Positions 26,055 through 34,231 of a DNA stretch of 40,542 bases are shown in pieces. This stretch comes from Clostridiales bacterium (GTDB lineage Bacteria; Bacillota; Clostridia; SK-Y3), in assembly GCA_030156665.1 (NCBI GenBank), contig JASGMB010000008.1, forward strand, positions 1 to 40,542, written 5' to 3'. Every line of letters begins with the position of its first letter. Position 1 is the stretch's first letter. The translations under genes and the position numbers were made by a program. The notes under the pieces were generated by a model. That model was not told the DNA's origin, did no database searches, and saw only the letters and a list, made by a program, of their open reading frames with translations.

Positions 26055-27350
26055 CTACTGCTTTTCTAAAAGTTCTACAAGAGAGAATCCGGACACCTCA
26101 TTATCATTATTGTCTTTAAATGCCATACTATCTACTAACCACATTGAAGGATAATACCGTTTTAAAATCAGATTAGCCCTAAATTCCTTCTTCTGTTCCT
26201 TTTGCTCTTTTATTATGTTAATAATAAAGTTAACGTTAGCTTCTATTAAATTCTCTGCTGCTTTTGCGATATCTATATTAACTTCTAAAGGCACTGCTGT
26301 ACATCTAATCTTATTTTCAATTAGATAGTTAATGATAAAGTCTTGTTTTTCTGTCAGTGTATCAATATAATGTGGTGCTAAGTACTTAAATCCTTCGAAA
26401 CCTGTAACGATTCTGTAATCACACGATAAATATTTTTGTATAAAGTTTTTTACTATGTTATCTATAGCTGCTTCAATTCCAACTTTCTCGGATTCTAAAA
26501 TCATTTTATTATTTCCTTCCACGTTTTCTTTTTTCACTCCTTTCTCACTTTCAGTATAAATTTCGCATGCAGGGTAGGTTGTATCAATAAATATCTGAAA
26601 ACCTAATACCGCTGTCCTAATTGAGAAATGAGAACCTTCTGTCCAAGTAGGAACATTGTATATTCTATGAAAATTAATGCCTTTTTGTATGACTTCTTTA
26701 CTAATTAAAGTACAAGCATTGATATCATTCATTTTATATATACCCGGCTGCTTCAATGCTTGTAGGAAAGCACTAAAATAAACATTCATATCTAAATGAT
26801 GAATAGAGTCATCTGTCTTATCTTGCTGCATTCGTAAAAATTGATTATATATCCACTCTCTTGAAGATTTGCTTGGTTCTGCACAACCTTTGTCATAGAC
26901 AATTTCCGAAATAATGTGTTTTCTGGTAGAAATCAAATGTTTTAAAGTTTTAGGATGCAGCATAAGATTTGATTCTATTAACAGCAAGTAATCATAAAAC
27001 TTTTTTTTGCAGTATTCAACAATCCTATTTTTATCATTTATCTCTCCACAAGTTAAGTCTTGTTTCCAATAGTAAATATTTTTATCATTAATATGATAAT
27101 CATGTCTCCTAGATTCTTCTATTATTACCTTTCCTTTTCTATAAGATTCAAGAGGCTTTGAAGTATTATTTTTCACAGCAAATTCTTTTAATATTTTGGT
27201 TGACATATATTCCTCATTGTTATCTATAAAATAATAATCTACAGCATAATGCTCCTTTTCAAGTTCATTTAAAGAATCTAAAAAATTTTTTAAAATATGC
27301 GGGGTCTGTCGTATAACACTTCCTATTAATATTTTAAATTTTGTGTTCAT
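26055..27350 (-). CDS. GT-A-like glycosyltransferase with altered DxD motif
   Basis: This 431-residue protein has the outline of a GT2-type or Anp1-like GT-A domain. It has KILIGSVIRQTPHILKNFL near the start, VDYYFIDNNEEY near residue 40 and DYLLLIESNLMLHPKTLKHL near 120. In relatives the last motif reads DSD or DSDL; here it is ESN, so the metal-binding acidic pattern is changed. The region ACTLISKEVIQKGINFHRI near 215 matches the acceptor side of the domain. The last 170 residues are helical and not recognised. Start: GGGGGT is 7 bases before the ATG at 27350 (MNTKFK), better than the ATG at 27365. The next gene downstream begins within about 30 bases of its stop. Confidence 0.6.
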   Translation of the reverse strand: MNTKFKILIGSVIRQTPHILKNFLDSLNELEKEHYAVDYYFIDNNEEYMSTKILKEFAVKNNTSKPLESYRKGKVIIEESRRHDYHINDKNIYYWKQDLTCGEINDKNRIVEYCKKKFYDYLLLIESNLMLHPKTLKHLISTRKHIISEIVYDKGCAEPSKSSREWIYNQFLRMQQDKTDDSIHHLDMNVYFSAFLQALKQPGIYKMNDINACTLISKEVIQKGINFHRIYNVPTWTEGSHFSIRTAVLGFQIFIDTTYPACEIYTESEKGVKKENVEGNNKMILESEKVGIEAAIDNIVKNFIQKYLSCDYRIVTGFEGFKYLAPHYIDTLTEKQDFIINYLIENKIRCTAVPLEVNIDIAKAAENLIEANVNFIINIIKEQKEQKKEFRANLILKRYYPSMWLVDSMAFKDNNDNEVSGFSLVELLEKQ

Positions 27351-27435
27351 GTTTACTACCCCCATACTACAGTTTATTTCTTAATTTGCCAATCGTACTT
27401 AATCTCTTTTATACACTATTTTAAATTTATAGTTT

Positions 27436-29226
27436 CTATCCTATTTCTTTGAATAGTATCCTGACTCCTGCAGGATCAATTACATTCAATTCTCTGATAG
27501 ATCTTAAGATTTCTTTTACAGCCATTTGCTTAAATCCATTATCATAGTACAATTTACCTAATTCCAGAAGTACCTTGTTCGAATCCATACAATTTAGTAT
27601 GCCTAATAATTTTTCAAAAAGTTGAAACTCGCGAACTCTTAATACTTCTTTTAATATATCCATTGCTGTGTGCAAAATTTTTTCATGATCGTCCTGCTCA
27701 ACAAAAATAATTTCATTTCTTCCCATATAGACATTATAAAACTGAGAATACACTTTATACGTTAAGCTGTCAGTCTTTTGCTGTATGTTCTTTAATATAT
27801 TCACAGCATCTTTTGAATTCTGGATGAGACTGCAGACAAAGAGATATTTGTAACTTTCTTCAATCATACTGTTGTCTTGCTGCAATTTATAGAACATATT
27901 CACTGCTTGTTCATACTTGCGTTGATAATAGAGTATTTTTGCCATTAAAATACTTATTTGACTATTGTATCTATCTAAATCGCAAGCTTTTTGAAGGTAT
28001 CCCATCGCTAAATCATATAATTCCTCGTTGATCAGTACGTCAGCTATTAAAATAAGGTTCGGCACATGTTCTAAATTAAAATATTCCGATAACTTGTAAG
28101 ATACATATCTCTTATTATTATGCAGCTTATTTAGAATTGCACCAATTTTATAAACCGGATCGTGCAGATATGGATTAAGCTTTAGCACGTTTTCAAAATA
28201 TTCAAGCGCTCTATGGTAGTCTTCCAACTCAAAATATACTACTCCTAATCCTTCATAAGGCCTATACGTCCCACTTCCATTAAGAAATTCAAACTGTATA
28301 GGTGGCTTTCCAATTTCTAGACATCTCTTAAAGCTATCAATAGCAAGAGTATACCTTTTGCTTTTTAAATTGATCCATCCTCTTAATAACTCTAAATCAG
28401 TAAAGGTTGGATATTTCTTTAATCCTTCCTCAATAGCATTTAGAGCTCTTTCATATTGACCTAATTCATCCATACACATAATACGCTTAATAACCAGCTT
28501 AGATGCAAATCCACTGTTAAAATCCAAATTTTCATAGACTTTATCAAAAAGCTGCATTGCTTTTTTTTGATCTCCTGCAGCAAGATACTCACTGCCTAAA
28601 TTAAAAAGATGAAAACGGCTGTTAGGATTTTTCTTCAATTCTTCTTCGATAATAGAGATATTCCTTTTTCGCTTATCTTTTTCTTGTGCTACGCTGCTCA
28701 AATATCCATAATGAAATATTTGAATATCTTCGCTAGAGAAATTTCTATAATCTATATTACTGTCCACACAAGTAATTTGTTCATGGATAGCTCCAATAAA
28801 TTTATATTTGTTATTATTTCTAAGCAGCCGTAAGTTAAGATTGTATACGATATCCCTCCCAGGCTTTGATCCCGCATAACTTAAAGTCTTAAAATAATGT
28901 CCATCTTTTGTTGAATCATTTACTAATTTTATGAACTTATCTTTATCTTCTTGATTAAATTCGTCATCTCCATCCATTAATAATATCCATTCACCTGATG
29001 CAAATTGCAAAGAAAAATTTCTAGCATTACTAAAGTTATTATCCCATTCATAATATTTTACTTTTGCACCGAACTTTTGGGCAATTGTAATGGTATTGTC
29101 TGTTGAACCAGTATCAACAATAATCATTTCATCTACCAATTCTTTTACGCTTGTTAGACATTTTTCTAAATATTTTTCTTCATTTTTTACAATCATACAC
29201 AAGCTGACCGTTTTTTCCCTTTCCAT
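27436..29226 (-). CDS. GT2 glycosyltransferase with TPR repeats
   Basis: This 596-residue protein has an N-terminal GT2 domain and a long TPR region. The GT2 part reads VSLCMIVKNEEKYLEKCL, then MIIVDTGSTDNT, then YEWDNNFSNARNFSL and LLMDGDDEF, with the DGD metal motif near residue 90. Its W-x3-FSxARN pattern is typical of the SunS-like GT2 enzymes that modify peptides or proteins. TPR-like units fill residues about 190-560, for example ALEYFENVLKLNPYLHDPVYK near 345. TPRs suggest a protein acceptor. TTG at 29241 also opens the frame, but AAGGAGAG is 4 bases before the ATG at 29226. It heads the operon 29226 to 23494 and lies directly downstream of the Thr-rich repeat protein gene, a candidate acceptor. 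Confidence 0.83.
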   Translation of the reverse strand: MEREKTVSLCMIVKNEEKYLEKCLTSVKELVDEMIIVDTGSTDNTITIAQKFGAKVKYYEWDNNFSNARNFSLQFASGEWILLMDGDDEFNQEDKDKFIKLVNDSTKDGHYFKTLSYAGSKPGRDIVYNLNLRLLRNNNKYKFIGAIHEQITCVDSNIDYRNFSSEDIQIFHYGYLSSVAQEKDKRKRNISIIEEELKKNPNSRFHLFNLGSEYLAAGDQKKAMQLFDKVYENLDFNSGFASKLVIKRIMCMDELGQYERALNAIEEGLKKYPTFTDLELLRGWINLKSKRYTLAIDSFKRCLEIGKPPIQFEFLNGSGTYRPYEGLGVVYFELEDYHRALEYFENVLKLNPYLHDPVYKIGAILNKLHNNKRYVSYKLSEYFNLEHVPNLILIADVLINEELYDLAMGYLQKACDLDRYNSQISILMAKILYYQRKYEQAVNMFYKLQQDNSMIEESYKYLFVCSLIQNSKDAVNILKNIQQKTDSLTYKVYSQFYNVYMGRNEIIFVEQDDHEKILHTAMDILKEVLRVREFQLFEKLLGILNCMDSNKVLLELGKLYYDNGFKQMAVKEILRSIRELNVIDPAGVRILFKEIG

Positions 29227-29332
29227 AGCTCTCTCCTTCAATACTTCACATATTTAATTAGGTTCCTACGTTATATATATGAGAACAATTAACATATAAT
29301 AATCTTTAATTTGAATGCTTAAGTGTAAAATA

Positions 29333-29430
29333 CGTATTATAAGACAATCGCCTTCGGCGAATTGATGTGCCTTTTGGCACAAAAGGCTAAGGTAGATTGT
29401 CTTGATATTACGCTTCGCTTCATAATAAGG
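29333..29430. repeat. Dispersed structured repeat, copy A
   Basis: About 80 bases starting AAGACAATC with two inner hairpins (CGCCTTCGGCG and GTGCCTTTTGGCAC) and a closing GATTGTCTT arm (29395-29403) that pairs with 29341-29349. The part from AATTGATGTGCC to CTTCATAA recurs at 37621-37687. It lies between two minus-strand genes. Confidence 0.65.
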
Positions 29431-29432
29431 GC

Positions 29433-29463
29433 ATAAGTCCAAGCAAAATTGCATTGGACTTAT
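29433..29463 (-). terminator. Terminator-like hairpin after the Thr-rich repeat gene
   Basis: ATAAGTCCAA and TTGGACTTAT form a perfect 10-bp stem around an 11-base loop, 36 bases past the stop codon at 29499. No long T run follows on the minus strand. Confidence 0.45.
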
Positions 29464-29498
29464 GTTGTAAGACATATAAACTAAATAATAATTTAATC

Positions 29499-30164
29499 TT
29501 ATACTGCAGCATTGTAATATACATCAAAAGTACAAGTAGCCCCACCTGTACTGTAGAATAATCGCGTGTATTGCAAATATTTTGCTGCGACAAGTACAGC
29601 TTTTTCTCCTGCTGCGACTCCTACAGCCCCACTTGTATCGTCTACAAAATAACTGTCGGTTGTGGTTGGACTCACTTGCAAGTTAACAGTAACGGTATTT
29701 TCTCCAGTATTGAAGACATAGAAAGAATATACATTTTGTTCAGAAGTATCTTGCTGCATTATAGCAGCAGAATCAGTTACTCCAGCAATGGTTGTATTAG
29801 ATTCACTAAATAATCTTGCACCAAGCATAATGCTGTCTGAGGCTGCTGTTAATGGTCTTATATCTAAATCTTCTGCTGTTACTGTTACTGTATTGTAGAT
29901 AGTAATACTATCTGTTGTTCCTGTTAGATTCCTAATATCTAAATCTTCTGCTGTTACTGTTACTGTATTATAGATAGTAATACTGTCTGTTGTTCCTGTT
30001 AGATTCCTAATATCTAAATCTTCTGCTGTTACTGTTACTGTACCTAAATCCAATCTACCACTGTCATCTGTTAATATAGCTCTCACGGTACCATTACTAT
30101 CCACACCACTGACTTGTGATTGGAGCTGGCTGGCAGTTCCATTAAATACTAGATTATTGGGCAT
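29499..30164 (-). CDS. Thr-rich tandem-repeat surface-type protein with DUF6385-like C-terminus
   Basis: This 221-residue protein has no signal peptide. Residues 42-66, 67-91 and 92-116 are three 25-residue repeats: TVTVTAEDLDIRNLTGTTDS followed by ITIYN; the first two are identical and the third is diverged. The unit is rich in Thr and fits beta-strand stacking. The C-terminal 90 residues (VYSFYVFNTGENTVTVNLQVS, then KYLQYTRLFYSTGG and TFDVYYNAAV) form a beta-sandwich-like module resembling DUF6385, as also seen at the end of the next upstream gene. The many Thr would suit O-glycosylation; the GT2-TPR gene follows directly. The ATG lies behind AGGAGGTGAGG. A perfect SigmaK-like promoter precedes it. 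Spore-surface location is inferred. Confidence 0.7.
   Translation of the reverse strand: MPNNLVFNGTASQLQSQVSGVDSNGTVRAILTDDSGRLDLGTVTVTAEDLDIRNLTGTTDSITIYNTVTVTAEDLDIRNLTGTTDSITIYNTVTVTAEDLDIRPLTAASDSIMLGARLFSESNTTIAGVTDSAAIMQQDTSEQNVYSFYVFNTGENTVTVNLQVSPTTTDSYFVDDTSGAVGVAAGEKAVLVAAKYLQYTRLFYSTGGATCTFDVYYNAAV
29817..30041. repeat. Three tandem 75-bp repeats inside the Thr-rich gene
   Basis: Units 29967-30041 and 29892-29966 differ by only a few bases; 29817-29891 matches in its first half and diverges after. The length is a multiple of three, so gain or loss of units keeps the frame. Confidence 0.85.
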
Positions 30165-30210
30165 CTATTCCTCACCTCCTTTCTCGGAGGATTTCAAAGT
30201 TTTCCTAATT

Positions 30211-30238
30211 TATATTATGTCACTTATAAAAAACTCGT
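30211..30238 (-). promoter_or_regulatory. SigmaK-like promoter of the Thr-rich repeat gene
   Basis: On the minus strand: AC, 17 bases, CATAATATA, a full match to AC, 16-17 bases, CATANNNTA, 46 bases before the ATG at 30164. A second full -10 (CATATAATA, 30253-30261) with AC at 15 bases lies just upstream and may be a second start. Confidence 0.6.
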
Positions 30239-30320
30239 GATTAAAATTGAAATATTATATGCACAAAATTAACTATGTCAATTTGTTCTCCGCTAGGAAA
30301 CCCTATATTTTCTGGATATC

Positions 30321-30357
30321 AAAAAACTGCACTGAAACATTATTTCAGTGCAGTTTT
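30321..30357 (-). terminator. Rho-independent terminator of the DNRLRE gene
   Basis: AAAACTGCACTGAAA and TTCAGTGCAGTTTT form a long stem with a short loop; on the minus strand a run of six T follows. It lies 20 bases past the stop at 30378. Confidence 0.8.
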
Positions 30358-30377
30358 CTGTCATAAAAAATAAAAGA

Positions 30378-31241
30378 TTATTTCTGTGCCTGATACCATA
30401 CTTTAACTGTTGATACTTCCATTTTATTAACAGTTTTAACTGCCATTCTGGTAAACTTTGCAAAGCAATAAGGGATAATAGCAGCCATCTCATTAGGCCC
30501 TATAATGACATTTCCATTGTCATCTTTAAAATCTACTCCGTTGGGGCTAATTTGCAGCTTTGCTGTAACATCAGAAGATCCTATATTCTTTACAAAATAA
30601 GTAATCGTTTTATTGAGAGATGTATTTTGGGTTAATAGATAGGAATACCTGTCCCTTGTATTGATTTCTTCTTCATCTTCAATAAATTCAGTAGACACTA
30701 CTTTACACTCACATACGCACTTGCATTTTAATATATACTTAATTTCTACTACAGGTGCAAAGTCTGTAGTAATATCTGTTAATACTTTTGCAAAAGTACC
30801 ATCCTTTATTTCATTATTTTTTAAAATCAATCCATAATTAACTACTTTATCTTTATACCATTTTTGAACAATTTCAGTTATGTCAAATACATACTGTCCT
30901 GATTTCCTTATATTCATACCTTCACTTAATATGGTGGTACTAAATGCAGGCTGATTATCCCATGTAACTGTATCTTGTGTCCATGCTTCTGTTACAGCAT
31001 AAGGTGTAACCTTATTTGGTTGTGCAAACCCTACAGCAGCAACGCACATTTTAAAATATGCTTCTATAATGTTTGCCTCTTCTGGTATTGATGTAATAGG
31101 AAACTTAACGAATATTCTATATATATGATTCAAGTCATATCGTCCTAAACACATGGAAGAAAGATTATGGAAATTTTTTGTTGGGTTGTTTGACCTAACA
31201 TAGGCAATTTGTATCTGAGGTCTAATCGTTATGGTCTCCAA
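30378..31241 (-). CDS. DNRLRE domain protein with Cys cluster and DUF6385-like C-terminus
   Basis: This 287-residue protein has a DNRLRE-type beta domain over residues about 5-165: DLNHIYRIFVKFPITSIPEEANIIEAY is split there by the family's R-x-F-V-K-F core, then AVTEAWTQDTVTWDNQPAF and FDITEIVQKWYKDKVVNYGLIL. A short linker has four cysteines within seven residues (CKCVCEC). The C-terminal module (ITYFVKNIGSSDVTAKLQIS, then KFTRMAVKT and VKVWYQAQ) matches the C-terminus of the Thr-rich protein. There is no signal peptide. DNRLRE domains are found in extracellular and appendage proteins of Firmicutes. The ATG lies behind GGGGGG. The Cys cluster and missing signal fit a cross-linked spore-surface protein; that is inference. 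Confidence 0.72.
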   Translation of the reverse strand: METITIRPQIQIAYVRSNNPTKNFHNLSSMCLGRYDLNHIYRIFVKFPITSIPEEANIIEAYFKMCVAAVGFAQPNKVTPYAVTEAWTQDTVTWDNQPAFSTTILSEGMNIRKSGQYVFDITEIVQKWYKDKVVNYGLILKNNEIKDGTFAKVLTDITTDFAPVVEIKYILKCKCVCECKVVSTEFIEDEEEINTRDRYSYLLTQNTSLNKTITYFVKNIGSSDVTAKLQISPNGVDFKDDNGNVIIGPNEMAAIIPYCFAKFTRMAVKTVNKMEVSTVKVWYQAQK

Positions 31242-31411
31242 TATGTATTCCCCCCTTTCATTACATATTGGTATGACTATTGTAATTTTAAAAATATACC
31301 TTCTTATATACTTTTAATATTTTAATTATATTTATTTTTCAAGTAACATAAATCTTAACCCCTATATATATGATATTTCACTTTTCCACAAATGTTGCAA
31401 ATTAGATTAAT

Positions 31412-31462
31412 AAAAAAGGCTTCTAAAAGAAGCATTTTATAATGAAGCCTTTTTTGAAACAC
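31412..31462. repeat. 51-bp palindromic repeat, left copy of the pair around the CAP gene
   Basis: AAAAAAGGCTTC and GAAGCCTTTTTT form a stem around 20 bases, followed by TGAAACAC. It is the reverse complement of 32645-32695 with one mismatch. It can work as a two-way terminator. It occupies the gap 31242-31556 with the CAP-gene terminator; nothing else is evident there. Confidence 0.8.
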
Positions 31463-31513
31463 AATTAATAGAAAGTGTAAAACTAAAGGAAAAATATACT
31501 TTTCTATGCGTTA

Positions 31514-31550
31514 TAAAAAACGCAATGCAAATCAATGCATTGCGTTTTTT
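31514..31550 (-). terminator. Rho-independent terminator of the CAP gene
   Basis: AAAAAACGCAATGCA and TGCATTGCGTTTTTT form a perfect 15-bp stem with a 6-base loop just past the stop codon at 31557; T run on both strands. Confidence 0.85.
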
Positions 31551-31556
31551 ATTAAA

Positions 31557-32330
31557 TTATTTCCCTATAAACATTTGTACAAATATTTTCCCATATTTTG
31601 GGCTATTTACAATTCCAATGCCTACATAGTTGTAATTCGGATTGAGGATATTCTTTCGATGCCCTTCAGAATTCATTAGAGATGTATGTGCTCTTTCCAC
31701 TGTGCTATTTCCTGCCAGGTTTTCTCCTGCATATCTGTAGCTGATGCCAAATTTCTTCAGCATTTCAAAAGGAGAACCGTAAGTAGGGGAAGTATGGGAG
31801 AAGTAATTTCTGTCTACCATATCCTGGGCCTTAATTTGTGCCACTCTTGCTACTTCTTTATCCATCTTAAGCGGCTGTGCCCCTGTTTTTGCTCTTTCTG
31901 CGTTGATCAGATCAAGCATCTTTTGCTCTTCCTGGCTTATTTCTCCATCAGGGGAAGGTGCAGGAGTATCTGTATTCGGTGGTTTTGGAGTTGGCTTAGG
32001 TGCTGGCTGATTTGTTGGCGGATAGTATGGTTTTAGATATTTCCCTGATGCCACACCAACAGTGTCATTATTTAAATGTATAATATACCAGTCTCCCAAT
32101 TTCCCAATACAGTCTACAATCTGATTCTTGTAGACCAAACCAACTACTTTAAAGTAGGTGGATGGACCAGACCTTACATTAAGTGCTGAAGCTGTGACTT
32201 TTAGCTGTGCCGGTATATTAGTGCGGCTAAAGGGTGTTTTTGCAAATGCCGCCGCACTAGATAAGGTACTACTTACAAATACTGTACATAGTATTGTTAA
32301 AATAATTAAAAAGGATAGTATTCTCTTCAT
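31557..32330 (-). CDS. Secreted SH3-CAP domain protein (YkwD/SCP-like)
   Basis: This 257-residue protein has an N-terminal signal peptide (MKRILSFLIILTILCTVFV and an Ala-rich end, cleavage probably near residue 30). A bacterial SH3 domain follows at about 42-102 (VTASALNVRSGPSTYFKVVG, GDWYIIHL, GVASGKYLKPYY). After a Pro/Thr-rich linker at 103-130 comes a CAP domain at about 135-257. The CAP domain has MLDLINAERAKTGAQPLK, YFSHTSP, YAGENLAGN, LMNSEGHRKNILNPNYN and VGIGIV, all conserved motifs including the two His. CAP proteins of spore formers include YkwD and relatives; their biochemical role is unclear. SH3 suggests cell-wall or cortex binding. The gene stands alone and is bracketed by the 51-bp inverted repeats. 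Confidence 0.88.
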   Translation of the reverse strand: MKRILSFLIILTILCTVFVSSTLSSAAAFAKTPFSRTNIPAQLKVTASALNVRSGPSTYFKVVGLVYKNQIVDCIGKLGDWYIIHLNNDTVGVASGKYLKPYYPPTNQPAPKPTPKPPNTDTPAPSPDGEISQEEQKMLDLINAERAKTGAQPLKMDKEVARVAQIKAQDMVDRNYFSHTSPTYGSPFEMLKKFGISYRYAGENLAGNSTVERAHTSLMNSEGHRKNILNPNYNYVGIGIVNSPKYGKIFVQMFIGK

Positions 32331-32580
32331 TTTCTTATCACTCCTGAATATATATTGTTAATTCATACTTAGTTTAAACAAAATTTAACTTTTTATTATT
32401 GTTAAATTATAGTAACTTTGCTTGAGATTTAGATTTAGATTTGAATTCCAATTAAAACTGATTTTTGTTTGTTTTTTATATCGATAACCAATATCTAAAT
32501 TTAAAATAAATTAATGTAGTTATCGATGAAGTTCGCGAAGTTAAGATTAAGGAAATATTTATTTTTAGACTTCGCTCACT

Positions 32581-32695
32581 ATAACACATAGGAAATTATA
32601 AACCTTTCTACTCTGTGGATAAATTTATTTATAATTTCCGTTATGTGTTTCAAAAAAGGCTTCATTATAAAATGTTTCTTTTAGAAGCCTTTTTT
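32581..32695. repeat. Composite palindromic element: long inverted repeat plus 51-bp repeat, right copy
   Basis: ATAACACATAGGAAATTATA (32581 on) pairs with TTTATAATTTCCGTTATGTG (32628 on) as a stem of about 22 bp. It is directly followed by the 51-bp unit 32645-32695, the near-perfect reverse complement of 31412-31462. A diverged copy with the same two-part order lies at 40282-40375. The rest of the gap 32331-32774 shows no gene. Confidence 0.75.
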
Positions 32696-32774
32696 ATTAA
32701 CTCAAATAGTTTAAAAAACATTTAATATAAAAATCATTTTGTGGATACAATAGGATTAAATGGGAGGAGATGAA

Positions 32775-34199
32775 ATGGAATTATTGAATAAACTGGATGA
32801 AAATAAGCGTATTCTAAAGGAACAACTGCCAATAAAAAAAAGCTTTGATGTTATCGGAAGAGAATTAATAGTAGGCGGTAGACAAGCATATTTAGTGTTT
32901 GTGGATGGCTTTGCCAAAGATAAAATCATGCTTTATATATTGGAAACACTGCAAGCACTAGAGAGAGAAGATATTGCAGTTGATACAATAAAGAAACTTT
33001 TACAAAATTATATTGCCTATATCGAAGTTGAAGAATTTGATACGTTTGAACCGGCAGTAACCGCAGTTCTTTCAGGTGCCGTCGCATTGTTGGTTGACGG
33101 ACAAAAAAAAGGTATTATACTTGATGTTAGAGAATATCCTGTGAGAAGTCCAGAAGAACCGGACTTAGAAAAGGTTACACGGGGCTCTAGAGATGGACTG
33201 GTAGAAACAATCATTTTCAATACGGCTCTAATCAGAAGAAGAATACGTGACCCTCAATTAATTTTTGAAATTCAGCAAGTGGGAAAAAGTTCAAAGACAG
33301 ATGTAGCAATTGGCTATATTGATAATGTAGTGGACCACAAGCTGTTGGAAAGACTTAAAAATGAGATAGATAGAGTTAGTGTTAATGCACTGGTAATGGC
33401 CGAAAAAACTTTAGAAGAAGTATTAATTAAAAAGAAATGGTATAATCCTCTGCCGCAGGCAAAATTTACTGAGCGTCCCGATGTAGTGGCAGCCCATCTT
33501 TTGGAAGGACATATTGCCGTTATTGTTGATACTTCCCCTAGCGTCATGCTCCTTCCTGCTACATTATTTCACTTTACACAGCATGCGGAAGATTATTATC
33601 AAAACCCTATGGTGGGCACATATTTAAGATGGGTGCGTTTTTTGGCAATGTTATCTTCTTTAATCATTACGCCGATATGGCTTTTTTTAATCAATAACAA
33701 ACAGTATTTGCCGTCGTCTTTAGAATTTTTAGGACCAAAAGAAGCCGGCAACATACCTCTATTCTTACAATTTGTTATATTGGAATTGGGACTTGATTTT
33801 ATTAGAATTGCATCCATCCATACACCAAATGCATTATCAACCTCTCTGAGTATTATCGGAGCATTAATATTAAGCGAATTTGCAGTAAAAGTAGGGTGGT
33901 TTATTCCTGAAACCATTTTATATATGGCAATTGCCGGCATCGGGACTTTTGCCAATCCCAGTATTGAATTTGCAATGGCAATTCGAATTTTTCGGTTGTT
34001 TCTTTTAATTTTAACAGGACTGTTTAAAACCTATGGCTTCCCTATAGGAATTTTAATAATCTTATTCATTACCGTTACCACTAAAACTTTTGGAAATCAA
34101 TCGTACATTTGGCCTCTTTTCCCCTTTGACAGGAGAGCACTGGCACATATATTATTTAGAAAGCCTATTCCACAAATCAATCAAAAAACTAGTTCATAG
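32775..34199 (+). CDS. spoVAF: Stage V sporulation protein AF, GerA-type germination protein
   Basis: This 474-residue membrane protein matches SpoVAF, a GerA-family protein of the inner spore membrane linked to the SpoVA dipicolinate channel. The N-terminal soluble part reads SFDVIGRELIVGGRQAYLVF near residue 23, FVDGFAKDKIML near 42, REYPVRSPEEPDLEKVTRGS near 122 and GLVETIIFNTALIRRRIRDP near 141. The C-terminal half has about five membrane segments from residue 285 on, including YLRWVRFLAMLSSLIITPIW. The frame extends to an ATG at 32760, but GGAGGAG lies after that codon and 5 bases before the ATG at 32775. Two A8 tracts in this gene (near 32834 and 33103) are in frame. In Bacillus the gene belongs to the spoVA operon; here it stands alone. 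Confidence 0.85.
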   Translation: MELLNKLDENKRILKEQLPIKKSFDVIGRELIVGGRQAYLVFVDGFAKDKIMLYILETLQALEREDIAVDTIKKLLQNYIAYIEVEEFDTFEPAVTAVLSGAVALLVDGQKKGIILDVREYPVRSPEEPDLEKVTRGSRDGLVETIIFNTALIRRRIRDPQLIFEIQQVGKSSKTDVAIGYIDNVVDHKLLERLKNEIDRVSVNALVMAEKTLEEVLIKKKWYNPLPQAKFTERPDVVAAHLLEGHIAVIVDTSPSVMLLPATLFHFTQHAEDYYQNPMVGTYLRWVRFLAMLSSLIITPIWLFLINNKQYLPSSLEFLGPKEAGNIPLFLQFVILELGLDFIRIASIHTPNALSTSLSIIGALILSEFAVKVGWFIPETILYMAIAGIGTFANPSIEFAMAIRIFRLFLLILTGLFKTYGFPIGILIILFITVTTKTFGNQSYIWPLFPFDRRALAHILFRKPIPQINQKTSS

Positions 34200-34222
34200 T
34201 TTATTAACTATGAACTAGTTTT
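34185..34222. terminator. Two-way terminator between spoVAF and proS
   Basis: AAAACTAGTTCATAGT and its exact complement flank a 6-base loop, giving a 16-bp stem with A and T ends on both strands. It serves the convergent genes ending at 34199 and 34232. Confidence 0.85.
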
Positions 34223-34231
34223 CACATAACT

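Noticed and set aside
29817-30041. CRISPR-like repeat array
   Set aside because: Units are 75 bp, contiguous without spacers, in frame and translated; they are protein repeats.
31412-32695. Insertion sequence ends around the CAP gene
   Set aside because: No transposase is encoded between the repeats and no target duplication was seen; the repeats also act as terminator-type hairpins elsewhere.
32701-32774. SigmaG promoter for spoVAF
   Set aside because: A GGATACAATA sequence is near the right place, but no convincing -35 is present at the right distance.
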